The notes below the pieces were generated by a model that searched no databases, was not told the origin of the DNA, and worked only from the letters and a program-made list of their open reading frames with translations. The translations under genes were made by a program, and so were the position numbers. 64,000 bases of DNA from Axinella damicornis (taxonomy: Eukaryota; Porifera; Demospongiae; Axinellida; Axinellidae), in the NCBI GenBank assembly GCA_963931865.1, contig OZ007507.1:14814450-14878449 (forward strand), written 5' to 3'. This document shows, in pieces, positions 1-12,400 of this stretch; position 1 is the stretch's first letter, and every line of letters begins with the position of its first letter.

Positions 1-1597
1 GTTGCAGGGTCAGGGTTCCACATCCCATCTGCTCCACATGTTGCCATCATTGTTGTATTTGGAACAAATTGTGGGTTACATCTGAAGAATATCTCAGCAC
101 CCTCAGTTGTGTTTTGATATGGGTCAATGAAGCCATTCCCAGGGGTGGCCGGGTCACTGCAGTTGACTGCATGGAGAATGGGTGGAGGGAGAATACATGC
201 ATTGTAATGATTCTGGGACTCAGGGTGCATCTAATAAGGTGCTCACCCAATCAACCTGGACCTCATTAATTACGTGCTGAGATTCTCGGCAGGGTCTCCA
301 TCCGGTTGAACATTCTCACTTAAGCTATAGCTAACTACCACGACTGCTGCCAGCTGTCAGCGCCCATGCAGTGCATTGAGTCATGATACTGACAAAACTT
401 GTCAACTTGTGAAGTTTTTGCGGTGATAGCTAGTTAGTTATGAGAGAGAGAGAAATTGAATCCGCAGAAAAATTCTGCCACTGACCATGAATGACAAGGA
501 ACCCTTCTAAAAAGCTCCACTTTGCAATCAACTAGCTATAACGACTAGCTAGAGTAGCTAAATGGCATATCCAAAATGTATGCAGACATGTAGCTACAAT
601 GCCAACTTGTTCACAATGAACACTTCAACTAACTGATTCTGATGGTCTCCATGACTGCACTGCTGCTCCCATTGCAGTTAGTGGCCACTATGCTGACAGT
701 GTGAATCGCGTTGTAGGATACAGCTGACAGTGAAGCACTGGTTGCAGTAGTAGTCACCTGAGTGGAGCCTGGACTGACAGTGACGGTGTAGTTTACTGGT
801 GCCCCGCCACCATCCTGTGGGGACTGCCACTGCACTGTAAGCATCACATTGTCCCGACCATACTGCCCGACAGTATAGGAGGGTGTGCGAGGAGGTGAGG
901 GAAGACCTGTAAAGGGAAACAGCAGTTATGTGTAGTACTACACACAGGATTTGGTTTCAACCTACACATGTGCCGACCATGCAGTCACACTTGGCAACCA
1001 GAACTACTCACCTACAACGTTGAGAGTCTGGTTTGCTGGTGGTGTGGTAGTTGCAGTCACAACACTGCATTGCACCACTGCCCCATTGAGCTCAGCTCTG
1101 GCAGTGAACCTGAAGGTGGAGGTCATGTCTGCTATACCATTCATGTCGAGAGTACCAACACTTGTGAGGGTGGCCTGATAGTCAAGGTCAGCACACGGTA
1201 CTGGGGATGAGGAATCACTGCAACTCCTACTGTCATCAGAGGGTGTAGTAGATTGAAACACCACAGCAGTAGTAGACACAAGGACTGGAGCAGCTGTCCA
1301 AGTGATAATAGCTCCCTGGATCACAGTGCAGGTGAAGGTCACCACCTCCCCAGGACAGGCTGCCTGCCTCCCATCCACAGTGGAGGCCAGTGTGACAGTG
1401 GCTACAGGTATTATAGGAGATTGGCAGTAAACATTGCTGACAAACACCTTGTATGGAATCTAGACAGATTCCCAAGGATACACTCAATCCCTATCCATGC
1501 ATTAATTTTAATTGTAGTAACCTGCTAACGTACCTCTAGTGTTCATAACCTGCCACAAGATGACCAGAAGTACAAGAAGTGTCTGCCACGTGACCAT
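1..1597 (-). CDS. Paralogue A: Ig/FN3/CCP receptor, 5' part only
   Basis: This is the first part of a predicted type I surface receptor. Exons in transcription order are 1534-1597 (signal peptide, starting MVTWQTLLVLLV), 1012-1401 (Ig-like, 130 codons), 634-906 (FN3, 91 codons, with DGGAPV-type strand and NCNGSS) and 1-166 (CCP1 of the NCSDPATPGNG type, cut by the window edge). Each exon is bounded by AG and GT on the minus strand and has phase 1 ends. The start was chosen because a hydrophobic leader follows directly, as in every paralogue. The Ig exon has the CPGEVVTFTC strand and a second cysteine in VVQCS. The 'LDMNG' stretch of the Ig domain and the 'VGQYGRDNVMLTVQ' stretch of FN3 are shared with gene D but not with B or E. 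The remaining CCP exons and the membrane exon should lie to the left of the window. Confidence 0.85.
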
Positions 1598-2622
1598 TCT
1601 GAGGTTCAGTGGAAGATTCTGTGCCTACAGTGGACACAGTAAGGCACAAACATGAAAGTAGCTAGCTCTTCTAAGATGAGTTCAACACAAGTTAATACAC
1701 TGATTAAAGCCTCTAGCTAAGTGACTGGCTATGGAGTTTTGTTAATTGTCAAGTGTAGCTAGCTCACATACAGGAAAGAAATGTCTGACTCATTTGACTA
1801 GACTTCACACATAACAACACCTACAGTTACCTAAACTTGACTGTCAGCTTTCCCTTGCCTCAAAAGATTTCAGATGTCTGATCACAAGCACATAGCTAAT
1901 GAACAATCCTATTGCCAAACTCCTTTTCTTCAGCTGTAGCTACTGGTACACTGTCAAACACTCCTCTCGAGTTTCACAATATCCCAAAATATGAATACTG
2001 GCAACGTTGTAATAACAACTTCCACCCCCAAACACGTCACTTATGTCAGATAAATGAATTTGACCATTATAGTTAGCCATCAAGTACGCACAGATATATG
2101 AGGAGACAGAGCAACATCCATACACATAATTCAGGCACCATCTACATGTCATGGCAAGATATATACAAAATTAGGTAGCCAGCTATTTGTTTAGTCTCAG
2201 TCCCAAACCCAACCAACCCCAGCACGGATCGCTTTTAGTATCACGGAAGCGATACACGTGCTGGATAAACGGTCTGGGAACGAGACTACTAGGGTCTATT
2301 TGTATTTTGTCTGCGTGTAGGTGTGCATATTGGTTGGTTATATATACAACATAAAGTGTCTCTAGTTAATCTACTATTTTTTGAATTGTATTTTTCCAGA
2401 ACAGAAAGTAATGACATTGCGGCATTAACCAATCAGCTTGTGATTACACTTTTGCACTCGTACCAGTGCAATAAAGTGTAAGCAGCTGATTGGCTGAAAG
2501 CAGTGCAGATCACACAAATAATCGCACTCTCGCGGTATAGGCGTTTTATACAGAAACTTGATATCACTGTGTGATTATATATATTCCTATTGTGAGGTAA
2601 TCGTATTACAAAGTCAGTTAAG
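1598..2622. other. Spacer between A and B
   Basis: I see no coding exon here. The stretch is AT-rich with TAGCTA runs. A short foldback at about 2193-2287 has ends AGTCTC..GAGACT and an inner stem CCAGCACG/CGTGCTGG. The promoter of A must lie in the left part and the 3' end of B in the right part, but I could not place a clear TATA box or polyadenylation signal. Confidence 0.6.
2193..2287. repeat. Short foldback repeat
   Basis: The outer ends AGTCTC and GAGACT pair, and an inner stem of about 8 bp (CCAGCACG with CGTGCTGG) pairs again. The right end carries the CTGGGAACGAG sequence that recurs elsewhere in the window in inverted-repeat elements (about 7770, 15350, 58971, 63965). It is probably a decayed non-autonomous DNA transposon. 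No target duplication was identified. Confidence 0.4.
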
Positions 2623-5600
2623 TTAGTCTTGCAATGGCCCATATGCAATGTTCTCCCTCAGTTCAATGTGAGCGGGTTCAACGGTTCTCTTCTGTGCAAT
2701 GATGTCCTCATACACTGGTGCTGGCTGTTGCTTCTGCTGCTTGCGGGCTATTGTCAGAGAGTAAAACTTCTGACAATTGGATTTCTTCCTCACAGCACAG
2801 TAGTGCACCACAGCACCAACCAGTGCTGCGATAATGAATGAAACAGCACAGGAGACTACGGCTGAAATAGCAACACTAGTGGAACATGAGTCAGAGGCAC
2901 TTCCTGCATTGGCTGAAGAAAACAATCACCACAATTAATCATGAATGCTACTTGGTCCACAGATTACTGTTGAGACATGTAGTGACAATGCACTGTTGCA
3001 TGCAATAGCTAGCAAGTCAATGGCAACAGAGGTTGCTTATGCATACTGTACTCCAACATACCTGGAGAGCAGTGTAAATCAGCAGGGTTTGGACTCCACC
3101 CATCCTCTGTGCATATGGCTCTCATCCACAGTTCTGGAACCAGACCTGAGTCACAGCTGTAGAACACCACTGAACCCTCTGTTGTGTCAGTGTAGCTCTC
3201 CAGAGATCCATTCCGTGGGGCAGGAGGTGGGCCGCAGTCAACTGTAGCAGTTGGCATAATTTTGCAGTATGATTGTGCACATACCTCATTGAAGTGTTAT
3301 ACTCTTATTGCATGATTCAGAGCAGAACTAGTAGCTATCTAGCTACCAATATTTGAGGCTAGGACTAATCGCATAATTCTGTTAGGGGACTTATATAGTG
3401 ATCGGTGTATTGGTGTGGGCTGAATGCGAGCATAAGCACGCAAAGGTTGCTCCAAATGGTCTGTAGTGAACATTTAATAGACCTGCTGGAATACAAACAG
3501 GAGTTATTTTTCTGAACTGTGGATCAGTGGGTTTGTCTACTTCATTGTGATCACTGATACCACAAGTGATCCACTGCAATTGGGAATGGTTGCATAGAGG
3601 AATATCAATAAGGTGAGGCAGAGCTGTACTAGCTGTTCTCTCTCTACCTGTTGTCACCATCCTGCACACCACCTGGGAGGGGTCTGGACTCCACATCTCA
3701 TTCTCCATACACACAGCACTTGAGCTTGATGGAGCAAACCCCGACTGTCGACACTGGTAGAATATCACTGAGCTCACTATAGTAGTGTTGTAGTGCACGA
3801 TCACCTCACTGGATGCGTTGCTTGGAACTCCACAGGCAACAGTACTAACTGTGTGGGAACAATCAGGTTAGCATTCCATCATCTTTTCATTATATCTGCC
3901 ACATGCTTGGACACCCTCTATGTATGAATAATCTATGAATCACACATCTCCCTTAGCTTGCTATGCCAGATGCCATGATGTACAATTTAGGGACCTAACC
4001 TCTAAAAGATATGGTCATGCATTTTCAACAATGTCAATAATTAATGGATTAATGTGCTAGCCACCACAATGGCTTTATATGCTGCCTAACACTGTATCCA
4101 TAATTCTACACCTGATTCCCAAGTGTATTGTGTGTAGTTCTACCAAAATATAATGATTATGGGTATCATGGCATTTCCAGCCTTGAGAATAATTTATGCA
4201 CATTAACTGCACAGACTTGATACTTTCAGTAATCTCACCATTACACATGAGAGTGGTAGGATCTGGTGTCCAGGTACCATCTACTGTTACTCCATCTGAT
4301 GTACAATTTGCCTTCATCCTCCCAGCTGGAACAAACCCTGGGGCACACATGAAGAATATCTCTGCACCACCCAATGTGCTTTGGTATGGTTCAATGGAGC
4401 CATTCCGAGGGGCAGTGGGCATCCTACAGTCGACTGTAAGTGATGTGAACAGGAAATTAAAAGTGTGAGGATAGCAACAGATTACATCAGGTATGCAGCA
4501 ATCTTGCTGGAGTAGTTATAGCATTGAGAGAAACACGTGCACAGAATTGCTACACACTTAAAGCTTTTCACAGCAGGATGACTAATGGAGCTAATAGCTA
4601 GGTGAGATAACATCCTAAAGGTACAATCTATAGCTGGTTTCTTCAGTTCCTGACAAGCAACCATCGCCACATACCTGTGGAGCAACTTCTTAAAGCACTA
4701 GGGTTTGGGCTCCACCCAGTTCCAGTGCACAGAGACATCATCCTCCTCTCAGGAACCAGACGTGGGTCACAGCTGTAGAACACCTCTGAACCCTCTGTTG
4801 TGTTAGTGTAGCTCTCCAGAGATCCATTCCATGGGGCAGGAGGTGGACCACAGTCAACTGGAGTAGGATTAATTGAGATATACCTACAATCCCGTATGCA
4901 GGCAAAACCCAGTGCTTAAACATGTAATGGTGCCTCCTTCTGCTTGGTGCTTATAAATATGCAAGTGCAATAATCATCACCTAGTATGAAATTCGCTCTG
5001 ATTAGCTACCAAATTCCCACACAAGAAGTGGTACACTATACAATGGCTTGGTAGAGCTAACATGCTTGAACATCAATCTACAGAACAGAGTTGATGAGTG
5101 TATTAATATCAAGGATGTCTTCATCATCAGATCTCAGAGAGTCAAATAGCTATACACAAAAGTTCAAAATGCCCTGTAACCTGTTATACATTGCAAGTAT
5201 GTAGCTAATGCCACTCACATGTGCACACATGAGTTGCAGGGTCAGGGTTCCACATCCCATCTGCTCCACATACAGCCATCATTGCTGTGCTTGGAACAAA
5301 CTGTGAGTTACATCTGAAGGATATCTCAGCACCCTCAGTTGTGTTTTGATATGGTTCAATGAAGCCATTCCTAGGGGTGGCCGGGTCACTGCAGTTGACT
5401 GCATGGAGAATGGGTGGAGGGAGAATACATTAGCTATGTAGTTACAACAATGATCGATTCTGGGAATCAGGGTGCACCTCAATAGGTGCTCGCTCTCTCC
5501 CATGGCCAGCAATCAACCTGGACCAGGGTGTAAACACTCTTTGAGGCTAGCCAGAAGCAGTATACGCATCATGCACTGAGTCACTGATGGTACAGTTGTT

Positions 5601-6381
5601 TTTCCTTCATAAATCACTTATTGAGACATTTTTGACTGGCGACCTCAAACCAGTTGAAGATTTGACAGCAAATTCCTTTATACTTGCATCATAAAGATTA
5701 AAGGTCCACTGTGCAATTAACTAGCTATACAATGACCATTAAGTTCCTATTGGAGTATTACATCCATAATTATGTATACAAACATGTACTATGTCAACAA
5801 TCAACACAGCAACTACGTAACTGATTCTGATGGTCTCCATGACAGAGCTGCTGCTCCCATTGCAGTTAGTGGCCACTATGCTGACAGTGTTGAGCACATT
5901 GTAGGGTACAGCTGGCAATAGGGCACTGGTTGAAGGGGTAGTGAGTTGAGTGGAGCCTGGACTGACAGTGATGGTGTAATTGTCAACTGGAGCCCCACCA
6001 TCATCCTGTGGGGGCTGCCACTGTACTGTAAGCACCACATTGTCCCGACTATACTGCTGAACAGTGTAGGAGGGTGTGCGAGGAGGTGAGGGAAGACCTG
6101 TAAATGGAAAAAGTGGAACCCTGGCCAATTAAGATGCCAAGCGTGCAGTGCTGACAAGCTTGCATACACAGCAAGGCAGAAAAAGAATCAAGTGCCTTCT
6201 GCACTAGCATGGTCATTACCATGATAGCTGCAGAATCTGTTTATCAGGCAAACAAAGCAATTGAATACTCATTTCGGCCAATTGCTGAAACATTTCATTT
6301 ATATAGCACCCATGACATAGCGTTAACTTGTATATACTGTTCAGGGGTGGATCAATCCAGAAAAATCTAAAGGGGCGGGAT

Positions 6382-6414
<33 letters not shown>

Positions 6415-7252
6415 AGCCAACAACATGCATCAGGAAGGGCTCTCATGTCAATTTTGCACTTTCTGCTACTGCTTTCCTCTTCTGTGCCATTTATCTCAGC
6501 ATTGTGTACTGTGTGGTGATTATGCAATCAGCATGTATTATATAGTAAACTAGTAAACTAACGGATCTGCCCCTGATGCTTACTCTAAAAGCATTACACA
6601 CACTCAGGATCTGTATGAATTCCAACCCTATACATATAGTGCCTCCTGTCACACTTGGCAACCAGAACTACTCACCTGAAACGTTGAGAATCTGGGTTGC
6701 TGATGGTGTGGCAGGGTCAGTCACAGCACTGCACTGCACCACTGTCCCATTGAACTCAGCTCTGGCAGTGAACCTGAAGGTGGAGGTCATGTCGGCTCTA
6801 CCACTTGTGAGAGGACCAACATTTGTGAATGTGGCCTGATAGTCAAGGTCAGCACACTGTACGGTGGATGGACCACAACTCCGACTGTTATCAGATGGTG
6901 TAGCGGCTAGAAACACCACAGCAGTTGGATCCACAAGGACTGGAGCAGCTGTCCAAGTGATAGCACCTCCCTGGATCACATTACAGGTGTAGGTCACCAC
7001 CATCCCAGGACAAGCAGCCTGCCTGACATCCACGCTTGAGGTCAGGGTGATGGTGGCTACAGGTATTAGTGAAGACTGGCAGTAAACGTTGCTGACAAAC
7101 ACCTTGTATGGAATCTAGACAGATTCCCAAGGGTACACTCAATCCCTATCCATGCATTAATTTTAATTGTAGTAACCTGCTAACGTACCTCTAGTGTTCA
7201 TAACCTGCCACAAGATGACCAGAAGTACAAGAAGTGTCTGCCGTGTGACCAT
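2623..7252 (-). CDS. Paralogue B: complete Ig/FN3/5xCCP transmembrane receptor
   Basis: This is a full unit of nine exons: 7189-7252 signal peptide; 6676-7056 Ig-like; 5822-6097 FN3; 5219-5398 CCP1; 4675-4857 CCP2; 4239-4433 CCP3; 3648-3848 CCP4; 3062-3241 CCP5; 2623-2903 membrane and tail. The lengths add to 1941 nt, about 646 residues, and all joins are phase 1. Each CCP has four cysteines and the W-x-P-x-P near the last cysteine. CCP2 carries one extra in-frame codon before its last cysteine compared with E. The last exon encodes a short CSTS lead, a helix of about 25 residues, an RKK stop-transfer and a tail with YEDI and IAYGPL before the TAA stop. The FN3-Ig intron holds a 32-nt G run at 6382-6413. 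The closest copy is E. I see no inactivating change. Binding partner is unknown. Confidence 0.87.
6382..6413. repeat. Poly-G tract in B intron
   Basis: About 32 consecutive G residues lie in the intron between FN3 and Ig exons. Gene D has a matching but longer run at 22804-22839, and gene E has only a short interrupted one near 33366-33376. It is length-variable simple sequence and does not code. Confidence 0.9.
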
Positions 7253-7660
7253 TCTGAGGTTCAGGGGGAGATTCTGTGCCTACAGTGGACACAGTAAGCC
7301 ACAAACATGAACAGAAGTAGCTAGCTCTTCTAGGATGATGTCAACAGACCGAGTTAAAACAGACAAAAGCCTCTAGCTAAGTCAATATGGTGTCAAGTGT
7401 AGCTCCCATACAGGCAAGAAATGTCATTTGACTGTGTCTCTCACACACATACAGTAGCAACACCAAGTTACCTAACTTGACAGTCATTTATAGTTCCCTT
7501 GCCCCAAAAGCTCTCAGATGTCCGATCACAGCCACATAGCTAATGAACAATCCTATTGCTAAACTCTTTCTTTACTCCAGCTGTAGCTAGCTAGCTACTG
7601 AACACTCCTCTCGAGTTTCACAATATCCCAAACTACGAATAATGGAAATGCTGTAATAAC

Positions 7661-8746
7661 TAGAGGTGTTCATAGAACACATACCCCGCGCTGAACGTCA
7701 GGATGCATGCAGTGCAGCTACAATCGACGTGACATCTCTGCCGATGCGCATCGAACAGGGCGGCTATTGCGTTAGCCTCGTTCCCAGGCCCCTGGGAACG
7801 AGGCTACTATCGCATATACTGTGTTCGTGTATGGCCATATCCCATATCCAAGGTGTGGGAGTGACCGCTTACCGTATAGCTATACAACATAATTACCCCG
7901 TGCGCATGCGCAGCAGGGGGTAGAGTGATCGGTTTGTGTCTGTCCGTCTGTCCGCAGTCCAAGCGCTGTTTGAGCAGTGAAGGCCTTATTGAAGGCTTAT
8001 TTCAGGATAGAAGTGTCAGAATTCAGAAAATACTAGCGTCTACATAACTCACAGACCAGAGATCTACTCGAGAGGCTGAGAAAAGCTGCGTGAAAGTCGT
8101 GCTTCTAATTTATACAATTTGACCACACCCAATTTCTAACATTACTGCCACAACTTACGGTATCTCATCTGCATGCTGACATCGCTGTATTATCCATGAG
8201 CTAGCTCATCGTGCATGCAGCGGCTGTATGAATAGGCCTATAGCTGTCAAGTCAAAGTTGCGCACGGGGTACGTGCTCTGCTGAGCACCTCTAGTTATAT
8301 TGTGAAGCTGGAGAGGTGGGGCCAAATGTTACGAATAATAGGAAATAGCTGGAAAAAACAGCCGAAACAATAGCCACGATGTCTGTGAAGTACATAGATC
8401 GTGAGAAAACACTGTTTCCTAGCGGTCATCTCGAAGCATGAAGTTTCCAAATGCACTGCGCATCTTGTTCTTGATGGGACTCTGAGGTCACGAAGAGGTG
8501 GAGCCAATGTTATGAATAGTTATGAAAAGTAGGAATTAGCCGAATACAGCGAAACGGAGCGCCTTGACTTCAGTCAGGTACATATAGAGCAGTTTTTTGC
8601 TATTTGCTATTGTTTGACTCCATTTCGATGTTTTATGAGGGTCTATGTGGCGAGATTTCAATTTTTTTCGCCTGACAGACAGCCGACTGACTGACTGACG
8701 ACAAAACCGATTGCTTAACCCCGCTTCGCGCATGCGCGCGCGGGGT
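7661..8746. mobile_element. Interspersed element, TAGAGGTG...GCGGGGT type (long copy)
   Basis: It starts TAGAGGTGTTCATAGAACAC and ends in a GC-rich hairpin, CCCCGCTTCGCGC...GCGCGGGGT. The paralogous spacer next to E reads GTAATAACAACATCC with nothing between. Two shorter copies sit inside D (18700-18952) and G (43462-43710) and share both ends. This long copy also contains an inner reversed end (CACCTCTAGTTA near 8286) and a CTCGTTCCCAGG hairpin near 7770-7805, so it is probably composite. No transposase is visible, so it is non-autonomous. Confidence 0.6.
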
Positions 8747-9014
8747 AACAACATCCACCCCAAACACGTCACATATGTCAGATAAATGTATTTAGTTAGT
8801 CTTCAAGTAAACGCTGATAGAGGAGATAGAACAACATCAGTGTAATGCATACATATCATGACAAAATAGATGCAAATTTCATTTTGTTTTGTTGTATTTT
8901 GTCTGTTGTAAACTTACTGTCCTGTTATGTTGGTGTGCTTGTTGGTTGGTTTTCTACACTAGTATGTAATGTGTCTCTAGTCAATCTCCAGTACAGAAAG
9001 TAATGATGTATTAT

Positions 9015-9371
9015 CAGAGGGGTAGGAAGGTAGTAAAAAGTGGGGGGGCAAAGAATCCCGGAGGTGAAGCATCCGTGCACGTTCCATAGGAATGTGCCCT
9101 GCTAGGGGGGTCTGGGGGCATGCTCCCACAGAAAATTTTTCAAAATTTGGTGCTCTGAGAGCGATTCCGGGGCGATTTTGAGACCTAACAACTGTTGTTT
9201 TACAAACATCTAAATTTCAAACACTATCATTTGACCATGTGCTTTGTGAGTTTCCAAATTACTTTACTAAATAGATAATTTTTCTCCTGGAAAAGTGGGG
9301 GTGCAATGCACCCCCAGGGAAAAAGTGGGGGTGCATTTGCACCCCTTGCCCCCCTTGCTCCTACCCCTCTG
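9015..9371. mobile_element. MITE-like element with CAGAGGGGTAGGA ends
   Basis: It has terminal inverted repeats CAGAGGGGTAGGA and TCCTACCCCTCTG, 357 bp in all, flanked by ATTAT on both sides (9010-9014 and 9372-9376). The E-F spacer shows the empty site as TTATTATTCTG at about 34883. The inside has GGGGGTGCA/TGCACCCCC hairpins and no open frame. Confidence 0.75.
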
Positions 9372-9409
9372 ATTATTCTTATTGTGAGGCAGTCCTATTA
9401 CAAATTCTG

Positions 9410-12400
9410 TTAGTCTTGCAATGGCCCATATGCAATGTTCTCCCTCAGTTCAATGTGAGTTGGTTCAACGGTTCTCTTCTGTGCAACGATGTCCTCATAC
9501 ACCGGTGCTGGCTGTTGCTTCTGCTGCTTGCGGGCTATTGTCAGGGAGTAGAACTTCTGACATTTCTTCCTCACAGCACAGTAGTGCATCACGGCACCGA
9601 TCACTGCTCCAGCAATGAGTGAGACCACGGATGAAACAATGACTGAAATAGCAACACTGGTGGAACATGAGCCACAGATGCTTCCTGCATTGGCAGAAGA
9701 AAACCTTACGTTAATTGATCTAAACTCTTCTGTGAAGTTTTACTGTTGACACATGTGCAGTAGATATATTGTTGACATGTAGCTACACACAACAGAAACA
9801 GGTTTGTGGCACATTTTTAATATACCTGCAGAGCAGTTTAAATCAGCAGGGTTTGGATGCCACCCATTCTCAGTGCACACAGCTCTCATCGTCTGTTCTG
9901 GAACAAGACCTGCGTCACATCTATAGAATACCTCTGAACCCACTGTTGTGTTAGTGTAGCTCTCCAGAGATCCATTCCGAGGAGTTGCAGGCGGACCACA
10001 GTCAACTGTTGCAGGTGAGATAAATTTCATATTATAATAACTGCATACTGAATGCTTCAGGAGGTTAAAACACCATCCCGGTCAGATAGAGAGGGATGTC
10101 AGTCCTTGAGAAATAGTTAGGGTATTTGGTAGCAGATGAAAACTCTGTATACTTTGTCAGTGACTACATAGCTTACACAAATTATGTAACGACAGTGTGT
10201 TGTTGAGGTATAATTATGTTAGTACATTAAATACATATACTTTGAAGTGTATAATTATAGCATGCTCCAAAAGTATAACAACGTGTTAAGGTGTAACACC
10301 CCCTCCCATGCAGTATGTATAATTCAGCATGGGAAACCAACCCATGAGACGAGTTACGTGTGTGTAAAGGATGAGTTGATGCTTGCAATTGTGAAACACT
10401 GACATTGGAGAATATATATTTCTTATGAACTTAGCTTGAAGACTCAGCTATTGGTTAGTATTCACTGTCACAAATGCTGTATTCTCTCTGTAGTCAACTG
10501 TATAGTGATCACACTGTTCATGGGAATGGCTCAATCGAAGCATTTTAAAACACAACTCAAATGAGTTCAGCCATAATAAATCCCAGAGCTATTCGCTGTC
10601 TACCTGCTGGAATTGGCACTGTTGTTGTCACAATCCTGCACACCACCTGGGAGGGGTCTGGACTCCACCTCCCACTCTCCATACACACAGCACTCGAGCT
10701 TGATGGAGCAAACTCTGATTGCCGACACTGGTAGAATATCACTGAGCTCACTCTAGTACTGCTGTACTGCACAATCACCTCACCAGATGCATTGCTGGGA
10801 TCTCCACAGTCAACAGTACTAGCTGCATGGGAACAACCAGTGAGTCCAGAGGTCCTTAGTCAAGTGAGGCATGAAGCGATGGGTTATACATGTGAAGTTG
10901 CTGAATTAAATAATCTGATACCTCCAGTTCAATCATCTCACCATTGCACATGAGAGTGGCAGGATCTGGGGTCCAGATACCATCCACTGCTACTCCATCT
11001 GATGTACAATTTGCCCTCATCCTCCCAGCTGGAACAAACCCTGGGGCACACATGAAGAATATCTCTGCACCACCCAGTGTGCTTTGGTGTGGCTCAGTAA
11101 ATCCATTCCGAGGACCAGTAGGCATTCCACAGTTGACTGTTGATGGCAGTGGCAAATTTAATGCATTATAATAACTGAGGGGTGGATGGTATTCATGCAC
11201 TCACACCGTGTTCTGAAAGTTATAAAATTCATGTGGATGGAATGAGGGGATCTTGCTGAAATGTACAAGTGGAGAGCCATGCATACACATGCAGGGGCAG
11301 TTATTCGACCCGATCAAAACATACCTGCAGCAGCAGTATGATTGTTATGTAGTTCATGTGTTGACGGACAGAGAAGAGTTAAAGTAGGAAGTAGAGATGT
11401 TACATGAGGGCTCTTGATAGGAGAAATTCATACACAGTTTTGCAAGGAAACATTTGATTGACTGCTCACAGCATCTCCATGCTTCAGCCCCCCCTACCCT
11501 AATACTATCAGTATTTTCATCCACCACTGAAAGGAGCTACCTATACTGATAAGGAGTGGTAAATTTGGTTTCAGTTTCTCATGTGCTGCTCAGTTGCATA
11601 ATAATATTATGTGATGATCTTCATGCAAGAAACTATCGTACAGGTACCTGACACTGCAACATACCTACAGAGCACCCTAAACCACCAGGGTTTGGACTCC
11701 ATCCAGTTCCAGTGCACACAGACATCATCCTCATCTCAGGAACCAGACCTGGGTCACAGCTGTAGAATACCACTGAACCCTCTGTTGTGTCAGTGTAGCT
11801 CTCCAGAGATCCATTCCATGGGGTAGGAGGTGGACCACAGTCAACTAGAAATAAATTAATTGAGGTGTTCAATCTCTTATGTACGCGAAATCAAACAGTT
11901 AGGCTTTAGCACCACTGAGAAGGTCCCAGAAGAGTTCCACTTCGAACACTGCATATCAGATGTATGCATTGGCTAGTTGGGGTGAGCCTGAGCAATTCCA
12001 TGGACAGGTTGTATAGTTGCATACTATAGTTTCATATTCACACTAACTTGAATAACCAATTTTCCAAACTACAGTGTCCCTACGAAATGAAAGGTCTCTC
12101 TGTTAACCACAGACATGGATTACCAACCCAGCTACTGGATGTTATTGTGTGCCCTGTCTATCAGAGCTAGGGCTTGTGATAGGGACCAGCTATTAGTATC
12201 AGCTGCATGCATGTGATACCTTGCATGGGTGCATTGGGCGGGATTAAATTGGGCAGAGGGCTTATTGTGATGACGAGCAGGGATTCATTTGAGGTCTCTC
12301 CCCTCCATCACATATCTTTTTTCATTATACACGCATTATGGAAGAAGATCTCTGTAGGGGGTTGTATACTTCACTGTTTTGTGTGATCATTCCTACCTTG

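Larger units (their letters stand above)
7253..9409. other. Spacer between B and C
   Basis: No family exon is present. Most of it is occupied by two insertions that are missing in the matching spacer upstream of E (34219-34922). One is a repeat at 7661-8746 bounded by TAGAGGTG and GCGGGGT. The other is an inverted-repeat element at 9015-9371. The remaining sequence aligns by eye with the E-F spacer. Confidence 0.65.

Noticed and set aside
2629..2841. Plus-strand frame with a WLLLLLLAGYC-type hydrophobic stretch opposite the membrane exon, seen in all copies
   Set aside because: It is the antisense shadow of the conserved tail and helix exon. It recurs only because the sense exon is conserved.
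6216..6527. Open frame with a poly-proline or poly-glycine block
   Set aside because: It is the translation of the intronic G run in either strand.
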